DNA from: Leptolyngbya sp. Heron Island J
GTDB taxonomy: Bacteria; Cyanobacteriota; Cyanobacteriia; Phormidesmidales; Phormidesmidaceae
Assembly (NCBI RefSeq): GCF_000482245.1
Contig: NZ_AWNH01000112.1
Span: 124,001-188,000 of the forward strand
Direction of reading: 5' to 3'
DNA length: 64,000 nt
Shown here: positions 9,212 to 18,285 of the stretch, piece by piece
How the letters are laid out: each line of letters opens with the position of its first letter
Position numbering within the stretch: position 1 is the stretch's first letter
Notes under the pieces: generated by a model
Seen by the model: the letters and a program-made list of their open reading frames with translations, nothing else
Databases searched by the model: none
What the model was told of the DNA's origin: nothing
Translations under genes and position numbers: made by a program

Positions 9212-11446
9212 ATGGCAAACGAGCATCAATGGCATACCAGTTATTGGGTGCGGGTTGGCAGTCTGGCAATATGTTTCTTTGTCACTGCCCAACTGTCTAC
9301 CACCGTTCTCAATCTAGAAGCTGCGGCTTCCCCCTTATGGCCACCTGCTGGGATTGCCCTGGCTGCCCTTTTGATCAATGGTCAGAATCTTTGGGTTGGT
9401 GTAGCCCTCGGGGCGTTTTGGGCCTCATTAGCCGACCAGGTACCTTGGGAACTGTCCCTGGTATTATGCTTTGGCAGCGCCCTGCAGGCCCTGGTGGGCA
9501 GTTACTTTTTTCGTCGCCGCTGGCAGCATAGTTTGCAACTCTATAGCTGGCGGCTAGATGATCTGCTGGCATTTGTAGGGCTGGGGGTAATGGTGACACC
9601 CTTGATCAATGCCGTTTACAGCACGCTCATTGGCTATGGGTTTGGGGTTTTAACCCGAGCTCAGCTAGGACAAAATGCCCTCGTCATATGGCTTGGGGAT
9701 GGCATGGGCATTTTGGTACTTACGCCCCTGTTATTAGCGATCGCAGCGGGACGGCAACGAAAAATACCATGGCGTATCAGTTCATACTGGGAGCTAGGGC
9801 TTTGCCTCGGCATGCTAGTGGCGATTAGTGCCATGGTGTTTGGGGCCCAAACGGATAGTGCGATCGCAAAATACCCCCTAGAATATCTACCCTTCCCCTT
9901 TGTTGTTTGGGCGGCTCTACGGTTAGGGCTGCACGGCACAACCCTGGCTAGTTTTCTAGTGTCTGTGATTGCTGTAACAGGTGCGGTCCACCGAGGTGGC
10001 CCATTTATCACTAAGGCCGAGGGCAATCTGAGCGAAGCTATGTTGTTGCTACAAGCCTATGCCGCAGTCATTAGCATAACTGCGTTAGTCTTATCGGTAG
10101 TCGTTACAGAACGCCAGCAAAGTAACGCTAAATTAGCCCGTAGTGAAGCAAGTTTAGTCAAGGCCCAACGTATTGCTCAGCTAGGTAACTGGGACTGGAG
10201 TCTCGGGGTGAATGAGAAAGCTATTAAACCGATCAAACCAGGCGAAAAAAATCTCTTGTCAGAAAATAAATCCCTGGTTTGGTCCGATGAGTTATACAGT
10301 CTCTTGGGGTATCCAATTGGTTCGGTGCCGCCTAGTCAGTCCCTATTTCTAGAGCGAGTGCATCCGGCGGATCAGCAGCGGGTGGGGTTGGCCTGGAACG
10401 TAGCTTTAAATCACCAAAAACCCTATCGTCTTGACTATCGTCTGCTCCTACCTGATGGCACAGAGCGCACCGTAAATGAACATGTCCACATTGAACCAAA
10501 TCACATTACTGGCACGGTTCAGGATATTACTGAGCGCAAACAGACAGAGGCGGCTTTACGGGAGACAGAAGCACTGCGAGCCACCATGTATCGCTATCTG
10601 AGTCAAGACCTGGCTGAACAGCTGCTAGATAGCAAAAACACTCGCCTAGGTGGAGCGCGACAGTTTGTTTCGATTCTGTTTGCGGATATTCGTAGCTACA
10701 CTACGTTGACAGAACAACTTCCTCCTGAAGAGGTCGTGGTGTTGTTAAATCGCTACTTTGAAACAATGGTAGATGTTATCTTTGCTCATCGGGGGACCTT
10801 AGATAAGTTTATTGGTGATGCCATTATGGCCGTGTTTGGCTCGCCCATTCCTCAAGCAGATCATGCTCAGAGGGCTGTGACAACGGCTCTCGGTATGCAA
10901 CAACAACTCGCTCATTTTAATCAGCAACAAACAAATCAGGGGCTGCCCACTGTTCAAATTGGTATTGGCATTAATTCTGATGATGTGATTACAGGAAATA
11001 TTGGCTCTAGTAAGCGGATGGAGTTTACCGCCATTGGCGATGGTGTAAATCTCACCTCTCGTATTGAAAGTGCTACTAAGTATTATGGCTGCCCAATTAT
11101 TATCAGTGAGAATACCTATGCCCTATGCAAAGAGACTGTTTGGGTAAGGGAGCTGGATTATGTATGTGTGCGGGGCAAACGGCGGCCAGTACATTTATAT
11201 GAGGTTTTGGGAATGCGATCGCATCCTCTCAGCGGTTCTCAGCAAGAGAAAATTGCCCTCTATAAAAAAGGTCGAACTCTTTATCAACAGCAAAACTTCA
11301 ATCTAGCCATTGAAATCTTTATGGAGCTTTTGCGCCAAGATCCTACAGATCAAGCTACGCGGCTGTATTTAGAACGTTGTCAACAGCTTCAGAAAAAACC
11401 TCCCAAGCATGATTGGGATGGCTCCTGGCAGCTACAGGAAAAATAG
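9212..11446 (+). CDS. MASE1-PAS class III adenylate cyclase
   Basis: This 744-aa membrane sensor enzyme probably makes cAMP. About residues 1-300 form a hydrophobic MASE1-type domain with several membrane segments (ASPLWPPAGIALA is typical). A PAS domain follows (about 310-445, ending DITERKQTEAAL), then a class III cyclase domain (about 475-655). A C-terminal TPR-like tail reads KGRTLYQQQNFNLAIEIFMELL. Metal-binding Asp residues are D492 (FADIRSY) and D536 (DKFIGDAIM). The purine-selecting pair is K532 and T606 (MEFTAIGD); a Lys-Thr pair is known from cyanobacterial CyaB-type adenylate cyclases, and guanylate cyclases have Glu/Cys instead. The input ligand is unknown. A cyclic-nucleotide-binding protein is encoded at 17.5-18.1 kb, though no direct link is shown. 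Confidence 0.88.
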   Translation: MANEHQWHTSYWVRVGSLAICFFVTAQLSTTVLNLEAAASPLWPPAGIALAALLINGQNLWVGVALGAFWASLADQVPWELSLVLCFGSALQALVGSYFFRRRWQHSLQLYSWRLDDLLAFVGLGVMVTPLINAVYSTLIGYGFGVLTRAQLGQNALVIWLGDGMGILVLTPLLLAIAAGRQRKIPWRISSYWELGLCLGMLVAISAMVFGAQTDSAIAKYPLEYLPFPFVVWAALRLGLHGTTLASFLVSVIAVTGAVHRGGPFITKAEGNLSEAMLLLQAYAAVISITALVLSVVVTERQQSNAKLARSEASLVKAQRIAQLGNWDWSLGVNEKAIKPIKPGEKNLLSENKSLVWSDELYSLLGYPIGSVPPSQSLFLERVHPADQQRVGLAWNVALNHQKPYRLDYRLLLPDGTERTVNEHVHIEPNHITGTVQDITERKQTEAALRETEALRATMYRYLSQDLAEQLLDSKNTRLGGARQFVSILFADIRSYTTLTEQLPPEEVVVLLNRYFETMVDVIFAHRGTLDKFIGDAIMAVFGSPIPQADHAQRAVTTALGMQQQLAHFNQQQTNQGLPTVQIGIGINSDDVITGNIGSSKRMEFTAIGDGVNLTSRIESATKYYGCPIIISENTYALCKETVWVRELDYVCVRGKRRPVHLYEVLGMRSHPLSGSQQEKIALYKKGRTLYQQQNFNLAIEIFMELLRQDPTDQATRLYLERCQQLQKKPPKHDWDGSWQLQEK

Positions 11447-11625
11447 GCTGGCTATTCAACCTTAGCTAGTGGAAGCTGCCATCATAAAAAGGCTAAAAAT
11501 CCTCAATCCCTGAGTACATTAAATATTACTGCTACGATAATATAGACGTACTTTTGCCACAAGGCATCTACGATTATTCATTAGCTATAGCTATAATTTT
11601 TAAAGCAAATTCAGAGGTTAGATTA

Positions 11626-11865
11626 ATGTTTACCTTATGGATTGTTTTAGCACTATTAACAGCATTAGGACTCATGATGCTTGTGAGTGCTAGCCTATTA
11701 CAAAAATCCCTGGCCCACGAAGGGCTATGTCCGGTATGTGGCGGTTCAGGTGGTCCCTGTAAACACTGTAATGGTTTTGGCATCATTGTTGACGCTAGTA
11801 AAAGTCAGTCATCAATGGCTCAGAATGACGATGAATCTAAAAAGGCCCAAAAAAGCCTGAGGTAA
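11626..11865 (+). CDS. Small membrane protein with CxxC zinc-finger-like motif
   Basis: A 79-aa protein with one N-terminal membrane segment (about residues 3-24, LWIVLALLTALGLMMLVSA) followed by a DnaJ-like cysteine motif (CPVCGGSGGPCKHCNGFG, about 36-53) and a polar tail. The two CxxC pairs suggest a zinc site or a disulphide/chaperone-like role at the membrane, as in the zinc fingers of DnaJ or BSD2, but function is unknown. The start is set at ATG 11626 because AGAGG lies about 9 nt upstream and the preceding residues of the longer frame are not protein-like. It lies alone, about 180 nt after the cyclase gene. Confidence 0.75.
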   Translation: MFTLWIVLALLTALGLMMLVSASLLQKSLAHEGLCPVCGGSGGPCKHCNGFGIIVDASKSQSSMAQNDDESKKAQKSLR

Positions 11866-12377
11866 TTATTCTCAAACTAAAACCACCCTTGAGGTAGGAC
11901 CAATTCTTGTCCTTCTTATGGTGAATGCCAACTGGTTATGTTTCGAATTTATAAGCGTCACATAGCTTTTATCTGGATTATTTAAAGTTTTCTGTAGTAT
12001 TAAAGCAATTATTACAACTGAGTTGTTTTACCCTCTGATATTAGGTTCAAGTTTTGGAAAAATCTGCGTGCCAGCTGTAGCCAGAGCCTACAGTTATTAG
12101 CGTGCTATTAATCACTACGAACACTGTATAAAATATAGGCCATTGCTGATCCGAACTATGATTTTCGCTCAAAGATATTGTTGTATGGCGTTTCTAATCA
12201 ATCGGTTCATCTTATAAATCAGCAACGGCAAATATAGTCAAGATAGTTGAATGCGTTTAGCAGAGGAAGCCATGTCTTAGTTTCGCAGTCTCCTTGAGTC
12301 TCTTTTTATACTGCCAGAGTCATTAAAGAGCGATATGTTGGCCCTGAATTGGATACAGCGTGGGCAGACAACATTAA
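11866..12377 (+). other. AT-rich spacer before the GH9 pseudogene
   Basis: About 510 bp without a credible gene. It is AT-rich and contains a short imperfect hairpin (AGGAC pairing with GTCCT near 11896-11913) that could end transcription of the small zinc-finger gene. The last 70 bp, translated in one frame, give a protein-like stretch (ERYVGPELDTAWADNIN) that may be more of the decayed GH9 gene in a shifted frame. Nothing else is supported. Confidence 0.35.
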
Positions 12378-13588
12378 CAATTTGTTGCTGCTGACGGTAC
12401 CACAATTACCCCCACCAATGTTTATCGCAAGAACAAAATTGACGATATGGCCCATACAAGATTGACGATATGGCCCATACAAGTGTGTGTGAGTTTGAGT
12501 GGCCAATGGATCACTTTGTTTACATTGAGCTACCAAAAGATTGAACTGATAGGTCTCTCCTACAGTTAAATTTTTCCGGTGATGTTTTAGAGGATACTGA
12601 GTTTGTCCATGAACCTGAAACAACTCGTAGCGAAGCGGTTCATGTCTCCCATCTTGGCTTTGACCCTGACGACTCTGCAAAAGTTACTTTTCTCTCCACA
12701 TGGATGGGTAATGGTGGCGGCCTTGACTATACATCTGATAAAACTTTCTGGTTAATTGATGTCACCACCGGTGAGAAAGTCTCTGCAGGACAAACCACCT
12801 TGTCAAAATTGACAGATGAACCAGAAGATTTCTTGGGCAGAAATTATAGCCAGACTGATGTCTTAATGATGGATTTCAGTGACTTTAATGTTCCTGGTCA
12901 GTATGCGGTTTATGTTGACGGTGTAGGCACATCCGATGAGTTTGAAATCGGAGAGAATACCTGGCGGGATGCATTCTACATGTCTGCCCGAGGGATGTAC
13001 CACCAACGGAGTGGTATTGAGCTAGATCAGCCCTATACTCACTACGAGCGTCCCCGGCCCTGCCATCCTGAAGATGGTGTTGGCATTTATCAATCCACCG
13101 TGGCCCTGATGGATACCAGTATGGGCCTCAATGGTGATTTGGGTGTCTTTGAGGCGTTACAAGCTACGCGTACCGATGAAATTGTACCCGATGGATGGGG
13201 CGGTTGGATGGATGCTGGGGATTGGGATCGTCGTATTCAGCACTTGGATGTCTCTCGTTCCTTTTTAGAACTAGTCGAACTTCATGGAGATTACTTTGAA
13301 GCGGTCAATCTAGATATTCCTGAATCCAACAATGGGTTACCCGATATTTTGGATGAGGCCCTGTGGGGACTGGATGTTTTCCGGAGACTGCAAACCGAGG
13401 ATGGAGGCATTCCCGGTGGTATTGAATCTGCTGGGCATCCGATCTGGCTAGCAACTGCAGAACTGTATTGTCTCACTGGGGAACAACAGTGGCACGATCT
13501 GTTCTTAGCCACAACGGTCTACATAGACCCTATAGGGAATGGCGATGGTCATTTTGCTACATTCCCTAACATGGCTTATTTAAGCTAG
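12378..13588 (+). pseudogene. Decayed glycoside hydrolase family 9 (cellulase) gene
   Basis: The remnant carries a cellulase N-terminal Ig-like domain (SEAVHVSHLGFDP through GTSDEFEI) and the first part of a GH9 catalytic domain, including the conserved GWMDAGDWDRR segment. GH9 enzymes are mainly endoglucanases. Three lesions are visible. An exact 23-bp tandem duplication (12438-12460 repeated at 12461-12483) shifts the frame. An in-frame TGA stands at 12542-12544. The sequence stops at 13586-13588, well before the C-terminal catalytic Glu. Removing one repeat copy restores the frame up to the TGA and through to the intact open frame that begins at the ATG at 12704 (294 codons). There is no usable start codon upstream in that frame. 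The 3' end overlaps the end of the convergent peptidase gene by 9 nt, suggesting a deletion junction. Confidence 0.85.
12438..12483 (+). repeat. Exact 23-bp tandem duplication inside GH9 remnant
   Basis: The 23-nt unit starting ATTGACGATATGG and ending CATACAAG occurs twice back to back with no mismatch. Because 23 is not a multiple of three, it shifts the reading frame of the GH9 gene. The perfect identity of the copies suggests a recent event. Confidence 0.95.
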
Positions 13589-14509
13589 CTTACATAGGGA
13601 TTCACCACCATGCTCGATCCAGCCGTAGATCAGACCAGATGTAGAATGGCCGACAGCGCATTTGCCATTACGGTCAATAACAATAACTCCCCCCAGGCCT
13701 TGAACTTTCTTGACTAAATAATCAATTCCAGCCAGGGCAGCTGCCTGAGCGTCCATATTTTGAAAATAAACAAAATCTGCAATCATCTTGCACAACACTG
13801 TGCGTTGAAATTGTTCTCCATACCCCGTTGCAGAGACGGCGCAGGTTTCATTATCGGCAAAGACACCGGCTCCAACAATAGGACTGTCACCTACTCGGCC
13901 CCAGCGTTTATTGACAATCCCTCCGGTAGATGTGGCGGCGGCAAGATTGCCAGCACAATCGCGCGCAACAGCTCCAATCGTACCTAGCTTTTGACTCGGT
14001 TTTGCTGCCTCATGATCTAGCATCATCCTACCGACTTTTTGTGCCTCACGCCATTGACGAATGCGAGAATCGACAACAAAGTAGTCATTGGACATACGGG
14101 GTAGGCCGCAAAATTTAGCAAACTCGCGGGCACCTTTGCCAATCAACATGACATGCTCACTTTTCTCCAATACCTTACGAGCCAAAAGTGTTGGATTTTT
14201 AATTGCAGTGAGCCCAGCGACAGCGCCCGCTTGAAAAGTTTGTCCGTCCATAATGGCGGCGTCCATTTCTACTTCACCGTATTCATTCAGCACAGACCCG
14301 CGACCAGCGTTGTAAAGTGGGTCGTCCTCAAGTTGAATGGCACAGTGTTCTACTGCATCCAAGGCACTGCCACCGGCAGACAAGATATCGCGCCCACCTT
14401 CTAAAATGCCGTGGATACTCTTTACAAAATCAGTTTCATTCCCCTCACGCTTAATCTGCTCCAAAGCTCCAGCGCCGCCATGGATAATGAGAGAGAAATC
14501 TTCTGACAT
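13580..14509 (-). CDS. iaaA: Isoaspartyl peptidase / L-asparaginase (plant type)
   Basis: This 309-aa protein is an Ntn hydrolase that removes isoaspartyl residues from dipeptides and hydrolyses asparagine. The precursor self-cleaves before the catalytic threonine, which is the Thr in KLGTIGAVARD (about residue 175). Other family marks are IHGGAG at the N-terminus, LYNAGRGSVLN, EMDAAIMDG, and the substrate-binding GRVGDSPIVGAG followed by SATGYGE. All are intact. The start is ATG 14509. The gene ends convergent with, and overlapping by 9 nt, the truncated GH9 remnant, so its terminator region has been replaced by foreign or deleted sequence. Confidence 0.93.
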   Translation of the reverse strand: MSEDFSLIIHGGAGALEQIKREGNETDFVKSIHGILEGGRDILSAGGSALDAVEHCAIQLEDDPLYNAGRGSVLNEYGEVEMDAAIMDGQTFQAGAVAGLTAIKNPTLLARKVLEKSEHVMLIGKGAREFAKFCGLPRMSNDYFVVDSRIRQWREAQKVGRMMLDHEAAKPSQKLGTIGAVARDCAGNLAAATSTGGIVNKRWGRVGDSPIVGAGVFADNETCAVSATGYGEQFQRTVLCKMIADFVYFQNMDAQAAALAGIDYLVKKVQGLGGVIVIDRNGKCAVGHSTSGLIYGWIEHGGESLCKLA

Positions 14510-14647
14510 GACTTAATAAAATTTAAGATGACCTAGAACCCATTATTATCAAATGCACGCAGTCAGCTGCACCTATAATTTGGTCACTTTTGCTACAGAA
14601 GTATCGCATAATGTAGTGGCCAAAGTCAGCAAATCTGATAACTAATT

Positions 14648-14944
14648 ATGAATTCGCTTCAAGACTTAGGAATAAGTGGTTTTCCTACCTGGGAATATTC
14701 CACTTTAGAGCAGGACATAGCTGAGTTAGAAAGCTTGCGAATTAGAACGGAGCTGATGCTTGCATTACAGCGGTACATTGAACAAAGGCAATGGACCTTG
14801 GATGAAGCGGCTCACGCCTTCCGTCAGTCTTCACCTCGCATGCAAAACTTGATCAATGGTGAAATTAGTCGATTTTCAGTAGAGGATCTCATTCAATTAC
14901 TCAGTAGGGCAGGGTTGACTGTGCATATGTCAGTCCAATCGTAG
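14648..14944 (+). CDS. HTH protein resembling HigA2/COG5606 antitoxins
   Basis: A 98-aa protein whose residues about 40-95 form a XRE-like helix-turn-helix (WTLDEAAHAFRQSSPRMQNL followed by INGEISRFSVEDLIQLL). The N-terminal part resembles the HigA2/COG5606 group of antitoxins. No HigB-like toxin lies on either side: the iaaA gene is divergent upstream and over 600 nt of noncoding sequence follows. It may be an orphan antitoxin or a small autoregulator. A terminator hairpin follows 62 nt after the stop. Confidence 0.7.
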   Translation: MNSLQDLGISGFPTWEYSTLEQDIAELESLRIRTELMLALQRYIEQRQWTLDEAAHAFRQSSPRMQNLINGEISRFSVEDLIQLLSRAGLTVHMSVQS

Positions 14945-15589
14945 TCTGTTGTCTGAAAGCAGCTTTTAATTTTTCTCAGTCTTGACTCACTCAAATTTGT
15001 GACAGGGGCAAGATATCGTATCAGGGATATGTCTTGCCTTTTTACATTTTTCTAGCTTTTGCCTTAAAAACTACAGCAGTTATCTCAGGTTGATCTGCTA
15101 GTAGAGCCCATGATTCTTACTCACAATGCTTTTATGAAAAAGTATCTATCAGAACGAACATAGATATTTTTTGTCAGCCAAGTGGAGTAATACCTTACAT
15201 TTTTACGAATTTCTTGTCATGGAAGCATGATATTTCCGTTTTTTGTGTCAGGTGAGACTTGCAAAGGACTCAGTTCTTACCTGTAAGCGTCTAATTGGTT
15301 GAATAACCCCTGCTCTAGAACACTTTTTCGTTTGTGGATGTGGTGATTAATATCTAGTTAGTTGTTGATAGAAGCAGCTAATTAGTAAAAGAGGTATCAA
15401 TATCTCCAATTAATTTAATATTTCGGTATTGCACCCATGTAGCTGCATATTTCATGCTGTTTCGTGGTTGGAGATCGGTGTCTCTTAATTAAGTTGTCTC
15501 TCTAGAATGCTTAGGAAAGTGCGTAAGCGGATAATCGCAATTGTTTTAGCTAATTGTTTAGGTTCACTATTACTCTAAAAAAATTGAAA
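14945..15589 (+). other. Long noncoding spacer before the ATP-grasp gene
   Basis: About 645 bp with no credible coding frame. It is AT-rich. The first 100 bp hold a terminator for the HTH gene. The rest should include the promoter of the ATP-grasp gene, but no clear -35/-10 pair or known operator stands out. A regulatory RNA here cannot be excluded. Confidence 0.4.
15007..15043 (+). terminator. Rho-independent terminator after HTH gene
   Basis: GGCAAGA (15007-15013) pairs with TCTTGCC (15032-15038), with additional TAT/ATA pairing across a bulge, followed directly by TTTTT. It ends the transcript of the HTH gene. Confidence 0.7.
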
Positions 15590-16708
15590 ATGAAGATCTT
15601 TAACCATGACATTATGATGAGTACCCTTGATACGAGTGGGGGGATTCATCTCTTTTCAGGTAGGGCTGTGGGACTCAGTTCTCCAGGGGATAAAGTTCAA
15701 CTGCACCCAGACTTGGCTCTAGATTGGCCATGTTTGAGAGAACACTATGCTCGTATCGGTTTAGCTCATAGTCACGATATTATTTGGCAGATTGATTTTA
15801 CGGAGTTAGCGCAACAATCTCCTGATGAGGTATCAGTTTATTTCTTTGGTCATGCGTTTGAGCATGACCAAAGCTGCGCAAGGGTTTTACAGCAGTTAGA
15901 TAGCGCTTGGTACAAAGTTGTTCAGTATATGAATTCTAAAAACAACTTTGTGAAATTAGCTCATGAGCTGGGGGTCTCTGTTCCGTTAACTGAGTGCTTT
16001 AGTAATCGTGCTGAACTGGGAAATCTTGAGGCATTTCCCTATCCCTGTTATGTCAAACTCGCTGTTTCAGACCACGGTGTGGGTATTTTTCGATGTGAAA
16101 ATTCTGCGGAACTCCTAGAGGCTATAGAGCAGTTTCCGAAGGATAAGCCCTTCCAAGTACAGGCAGAGATACAGGCATCGGCATTTCTTAATCTTCAGTA
16201 TCGAGTTACGTCTCAAGGGTTAGAGCGGGCTTTAGTGTCTGAACAAATTTTGGATGGCTGTGTCCATGGTGGTAATCGCTATCCGACATCACATCAACCA
16301 TGGCATGTGGTAGAACCGATGGCTCAGTGGATGTATGCGGCTGGGATGAAAGGAACCTTTGGGTTTGATGTTGCTGTGGTAGAGACTCCAGCGGGTGTCG
16401 TATATCTGGCGATTGAGTGTAATCCACGGTATAACGGTTCTTCATATCCGACGGGAATTGCGGAGCGACTAGGAGTGCCTGGGTGGTGTAGCGAAACGTT
16501 GCATACGGACTGCCGACAACTGGCGGATTTAAATCTGGAGGGACTTGAATTTGATCCAGTGACTAAAACAGGTGTTGTATTAGTCAACTGGGGAACTGTT
16601 CAAGCGGGTGCGGTAACTGTTTTGCTGGCGGGTTCTCCGGAGCAACAAGCTGATTTGAGCAGTCGTCTAAACCAACAGTGGAGTCGTCAAACGGTCACTG
16701 TCGGATAA
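15590..16708 (+). CDS. Orphan ATP-grasp domain protein
   Basis: A 372-aa protein with an ATP-grasp fold, the ATP-dependent carboxylate-amine/thiol ligase superfamily. The central part (about 110-210) carries the ATP-binding subdomain (FPYPCYVKLAVSDHGVGIF, with the lysine that contacts ATP). The C-terminal part has the acidic/Asn metal site in LAIECNPRYNGSSYPTG. The N-terminal 100 residues form a pre-ATP-grasp-like domain with no close resemblance to a known enzyme. Neighbours do not belong to a peptide or natural-product cluster, and the gene lies alone with a long upstream spacer, so substrate and product are unknown. ATG at 15590 is chosen; ATG at 15614 is possible. Confidence 0.75.
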   Translation: MKIFNHDIMMSTLDTSGGIHLFSGRAVGLSSPGDKVQLHPDLALDWPCLREHYARIGLAHSHDIIWQIDFTELAQQSPDEVSVYFFGHAFEHDQSCARVLQQLDSAWYKVVQYMNSKNNFVKLAHELGVSVPLTECFSNRAELGNLEAFPYPCYVKLAVSDHGVGIFRCENSAELLEAIEQFPKDKPFQVQAEIQASAFLNLQYRVTSQGLERALVSEQILDGCVHGGNRYPTSHQPWHVVEPMAQWMYAAGMKGTFGFDVAVVETPAGVVYLAIECNPRYNGSSYPTGIAERLGVPGWCSETLHTDCRQLADLNLEGLEFDPVTKTGVVLVNWGTVQAGAVTVLLAGSPEQQADLSSRLNQQWSRQTVTVG

Positions 16709-16750
16709 GCTGCTAAACGCTAGTGCTCCAATTCCAAGGAATGGGTGTCT

Positions 16751-16780
16751 CATGGGGAAATATCTCCTTTAGACCCCATG
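16751..16780. terminator. Hairpin between convergent genes
   Basis: CATGGGG (16751-16757) pairs with CCCCATG (16774-16780) in the 88-bp space between the convergent ATP-grasp and VTT genes, followed by TCTTT on the plus strand. It probably acts as a bidirectional terminator. Confidence 0.5.
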
Positions 16781-16796
16781 TCTTTGGGGCTATTGG

Positions 16797-17438
16797 TTAA
16801 GCAATAGGTTGTTTGCGCTGGAGGAAACCTGTTAACAACGCCAGGGCAAAAGCTCCTAACATTGCAAATGCTAGGAGCAGTTTGCCACCAGCGAGTAGAC
16901 CGGCTCCCAAGGCGACGATCGGTGGATTGGAGATGAGTATGCTGAGTGCAAGCGCTGGTATAAAACACAGCCAGGATGCCTGGGTGAGACCAATGGCGTA
17001 AGCAACAAAATCAAAAAAGCCTGTCATTAAAAAGGCAGTCATCAAGAAAAAGTTGCGTTCTAGATGTTTTTGACTGAGGGTGTCAACGCGGGTAATAAAT
17101 TTCTCACCGACTAACCGTTTAACAAAGCTACGTCCAAACTGTCGTGACAGAAAAAAGCTGAGACTACAGGAGCACAGGTCGGCAATACAAATAACCAGCA
17201 GTCCCTGGGAGAATCCGAGTAGTCCCCCCGCAAGTATGGAGTAGGCGGTGCCGGGTAGGGCAGGGATAATGACGCTGGTGAAGCGTAGAAAAAATAAGAC
17301 TAGTGGTGCCCAAACCCCCAGGTTTTCAACGTTGGCGTGAAGCTGGCTGATCCCGTAGCGCTGAATGACCCAGATAATTAGAATGGTTGCGATCGCAATC
17401 CCTACCAAGCGTAGCCACTTACCATATTTAGAATTCAT
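16797..17438 (-). CDS. VTT (TVP38/TMEM64, DedA-like) membrane protein
   Basis: A 213-aa integral membrane protein of the TVP38/TMEM64 family, related to DedA and VTT scramblases. It has an N-terminal membrane segment (about 9-27), the re-entrant core with the typical PALPGTAYSILAGGLLGF segment near residues 58-76, and further hydrophobic helices to residue 205. The family moves or flips lipids, with roles in membrane homeostasis; the substrate here is unknown. It lies 64 nt downstream of the cyclic-nucleotide-binding gene on the same strand and may be cotranscribed. Confidence 0.85.
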   Translation of the reverse strand: MNSKYGKWLRLVGIAIATILIIWVIQRYGISQLHANVENLGVWAPLVLFFLRFTSVIIPALPGTAYSILAGGLLGFSQGLLVICIADLCSCSLSFFLSRQFGRSFVKRLVGEKFITRVDTLSQKHLERNFFLMTAFLMTGFFDFVAYAIGLTQASWLCFIPALALSILISNPPIVALGAGLLAGGKLLLAFAMLGAFALALLTGFLQRKQPIA

Positions 17439-17502
17439 GCTTCAACGCCTGACTCTCAAGTTTCTATCGTAATTTGGTACAGCAAATTAACCCATAACCC
17501 CA

Positions 17503-18093
17503 TCAATAGGGCCACGGGCTTTCATAACGAGTGATTGTTTCCTGAGGCTTGGAAGAGCGCCGTCCTGCTACACGAGCGCTTGTAGCAGGACGACTCGTCT
17601 GAGTGCTGGGCAATTCTTGCAAAGCATCCTGCAAGATCGGTGAGACTTTTGTGGTCTGGTTGCTAGGCTGTCGATTACGCTCTTTATTAATTTCACGAAT
17701 GCGGCGCGACAGCAATTTAATAATATTGACCGCGATGCCAGGGGTTTCATCAATGGCCTCATACAGCTGCTGCTGAGTCAGGACCAGACAATCACAGGCG
17801 CTGATGGTGGTGACCGAAGCTGACCGGGGTTCGGCATCAAACAAGGACATCTCACCAAAACAGGTTCCCTTATCCAGAGTCGTCAGGTCTTGCGATCGCA
17901 AATGTACCCTGACTTGTCCCGATACCACGATATAGAGTGAGTTTCCCTCTTCCCCCTCCCGAAAAATCCGATGGTTTGCCGGAAACGATAGCTCATCCAT
18001 AATCGACGCTAGCCGCACCAAAAAGTCGTCCCGCAGCTCTGTAAAGATGGGAACAGCCCGTACGAACAATAAACGATCAACGCTGGTGAGCAT
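17503..18093 (-). CDS. Cyclic-nucleotide-binding domain protein without DNA-binding domain
   Basis: A 196-aa protein with one cNMP-binding domain (about residues 5-130). Its phosphate-binding cassette reads FGEMSLFDAEPRSASV, with the Glu and Arg that contact the cyclic nucleotide. Unlike Crp/Fnr regulators it has no C-terminal helix-turn-helix; the last 60 residues are Ser/Thr/Arg-rich and probably disordered. It lies 192 nt downstream of the ATP/ADP-carrier-like gene on the same strand. It may make transport or another neighbour respond to cAMP, since an adenylate cyclase is encoded 6 kb away; that connection is inference. Confidence 0.88.
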   Translation of the reverse strand: MLTSVDRLLFVRAVPIFTELRDDFLVRLASIMDELSFPANHRIFREGEEGNSLYIVVSGQVRVHLRSQDLTTLDKGTCFGEMSLFDAEPRSASVTTISACDCLVLTQQQLYEAIDETPGIAVNIIKLLSRRIREINKERNRQPSNQTTKVSPILQDALQELPSTQTSRPATSARVAGRRSSKPQETITRYESPWPY

Positions 18094-18285
18094 AGTGAGC
18101 CTGGTTTAGAGCAATAGTAATCGTCATTCATTCACCACACAGTGCCAGAGGCCCCCTGGAAACAGCCCCTATCATCTGGTTATGGCAGTTTACCCCCCTG
18201 CTGAAGCCGATGCAATCTTCCTCAGTACATCCACAGAGGAAATTACTAAATCTATATCAAACATACCCACCCTGGGGCGATTGCT

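Noticed and set aside
9035-9292. 85-codon minus-strand frame before the adenylate cyclase
   Set aside because: Overlaps the divergent promoter region and the cyclase start; no recognisable protein.
14945-15589. Possible CRISPR or tandem-repeat array in the long spacer
   Set aside because: No direct repeats with regular spacing were found.
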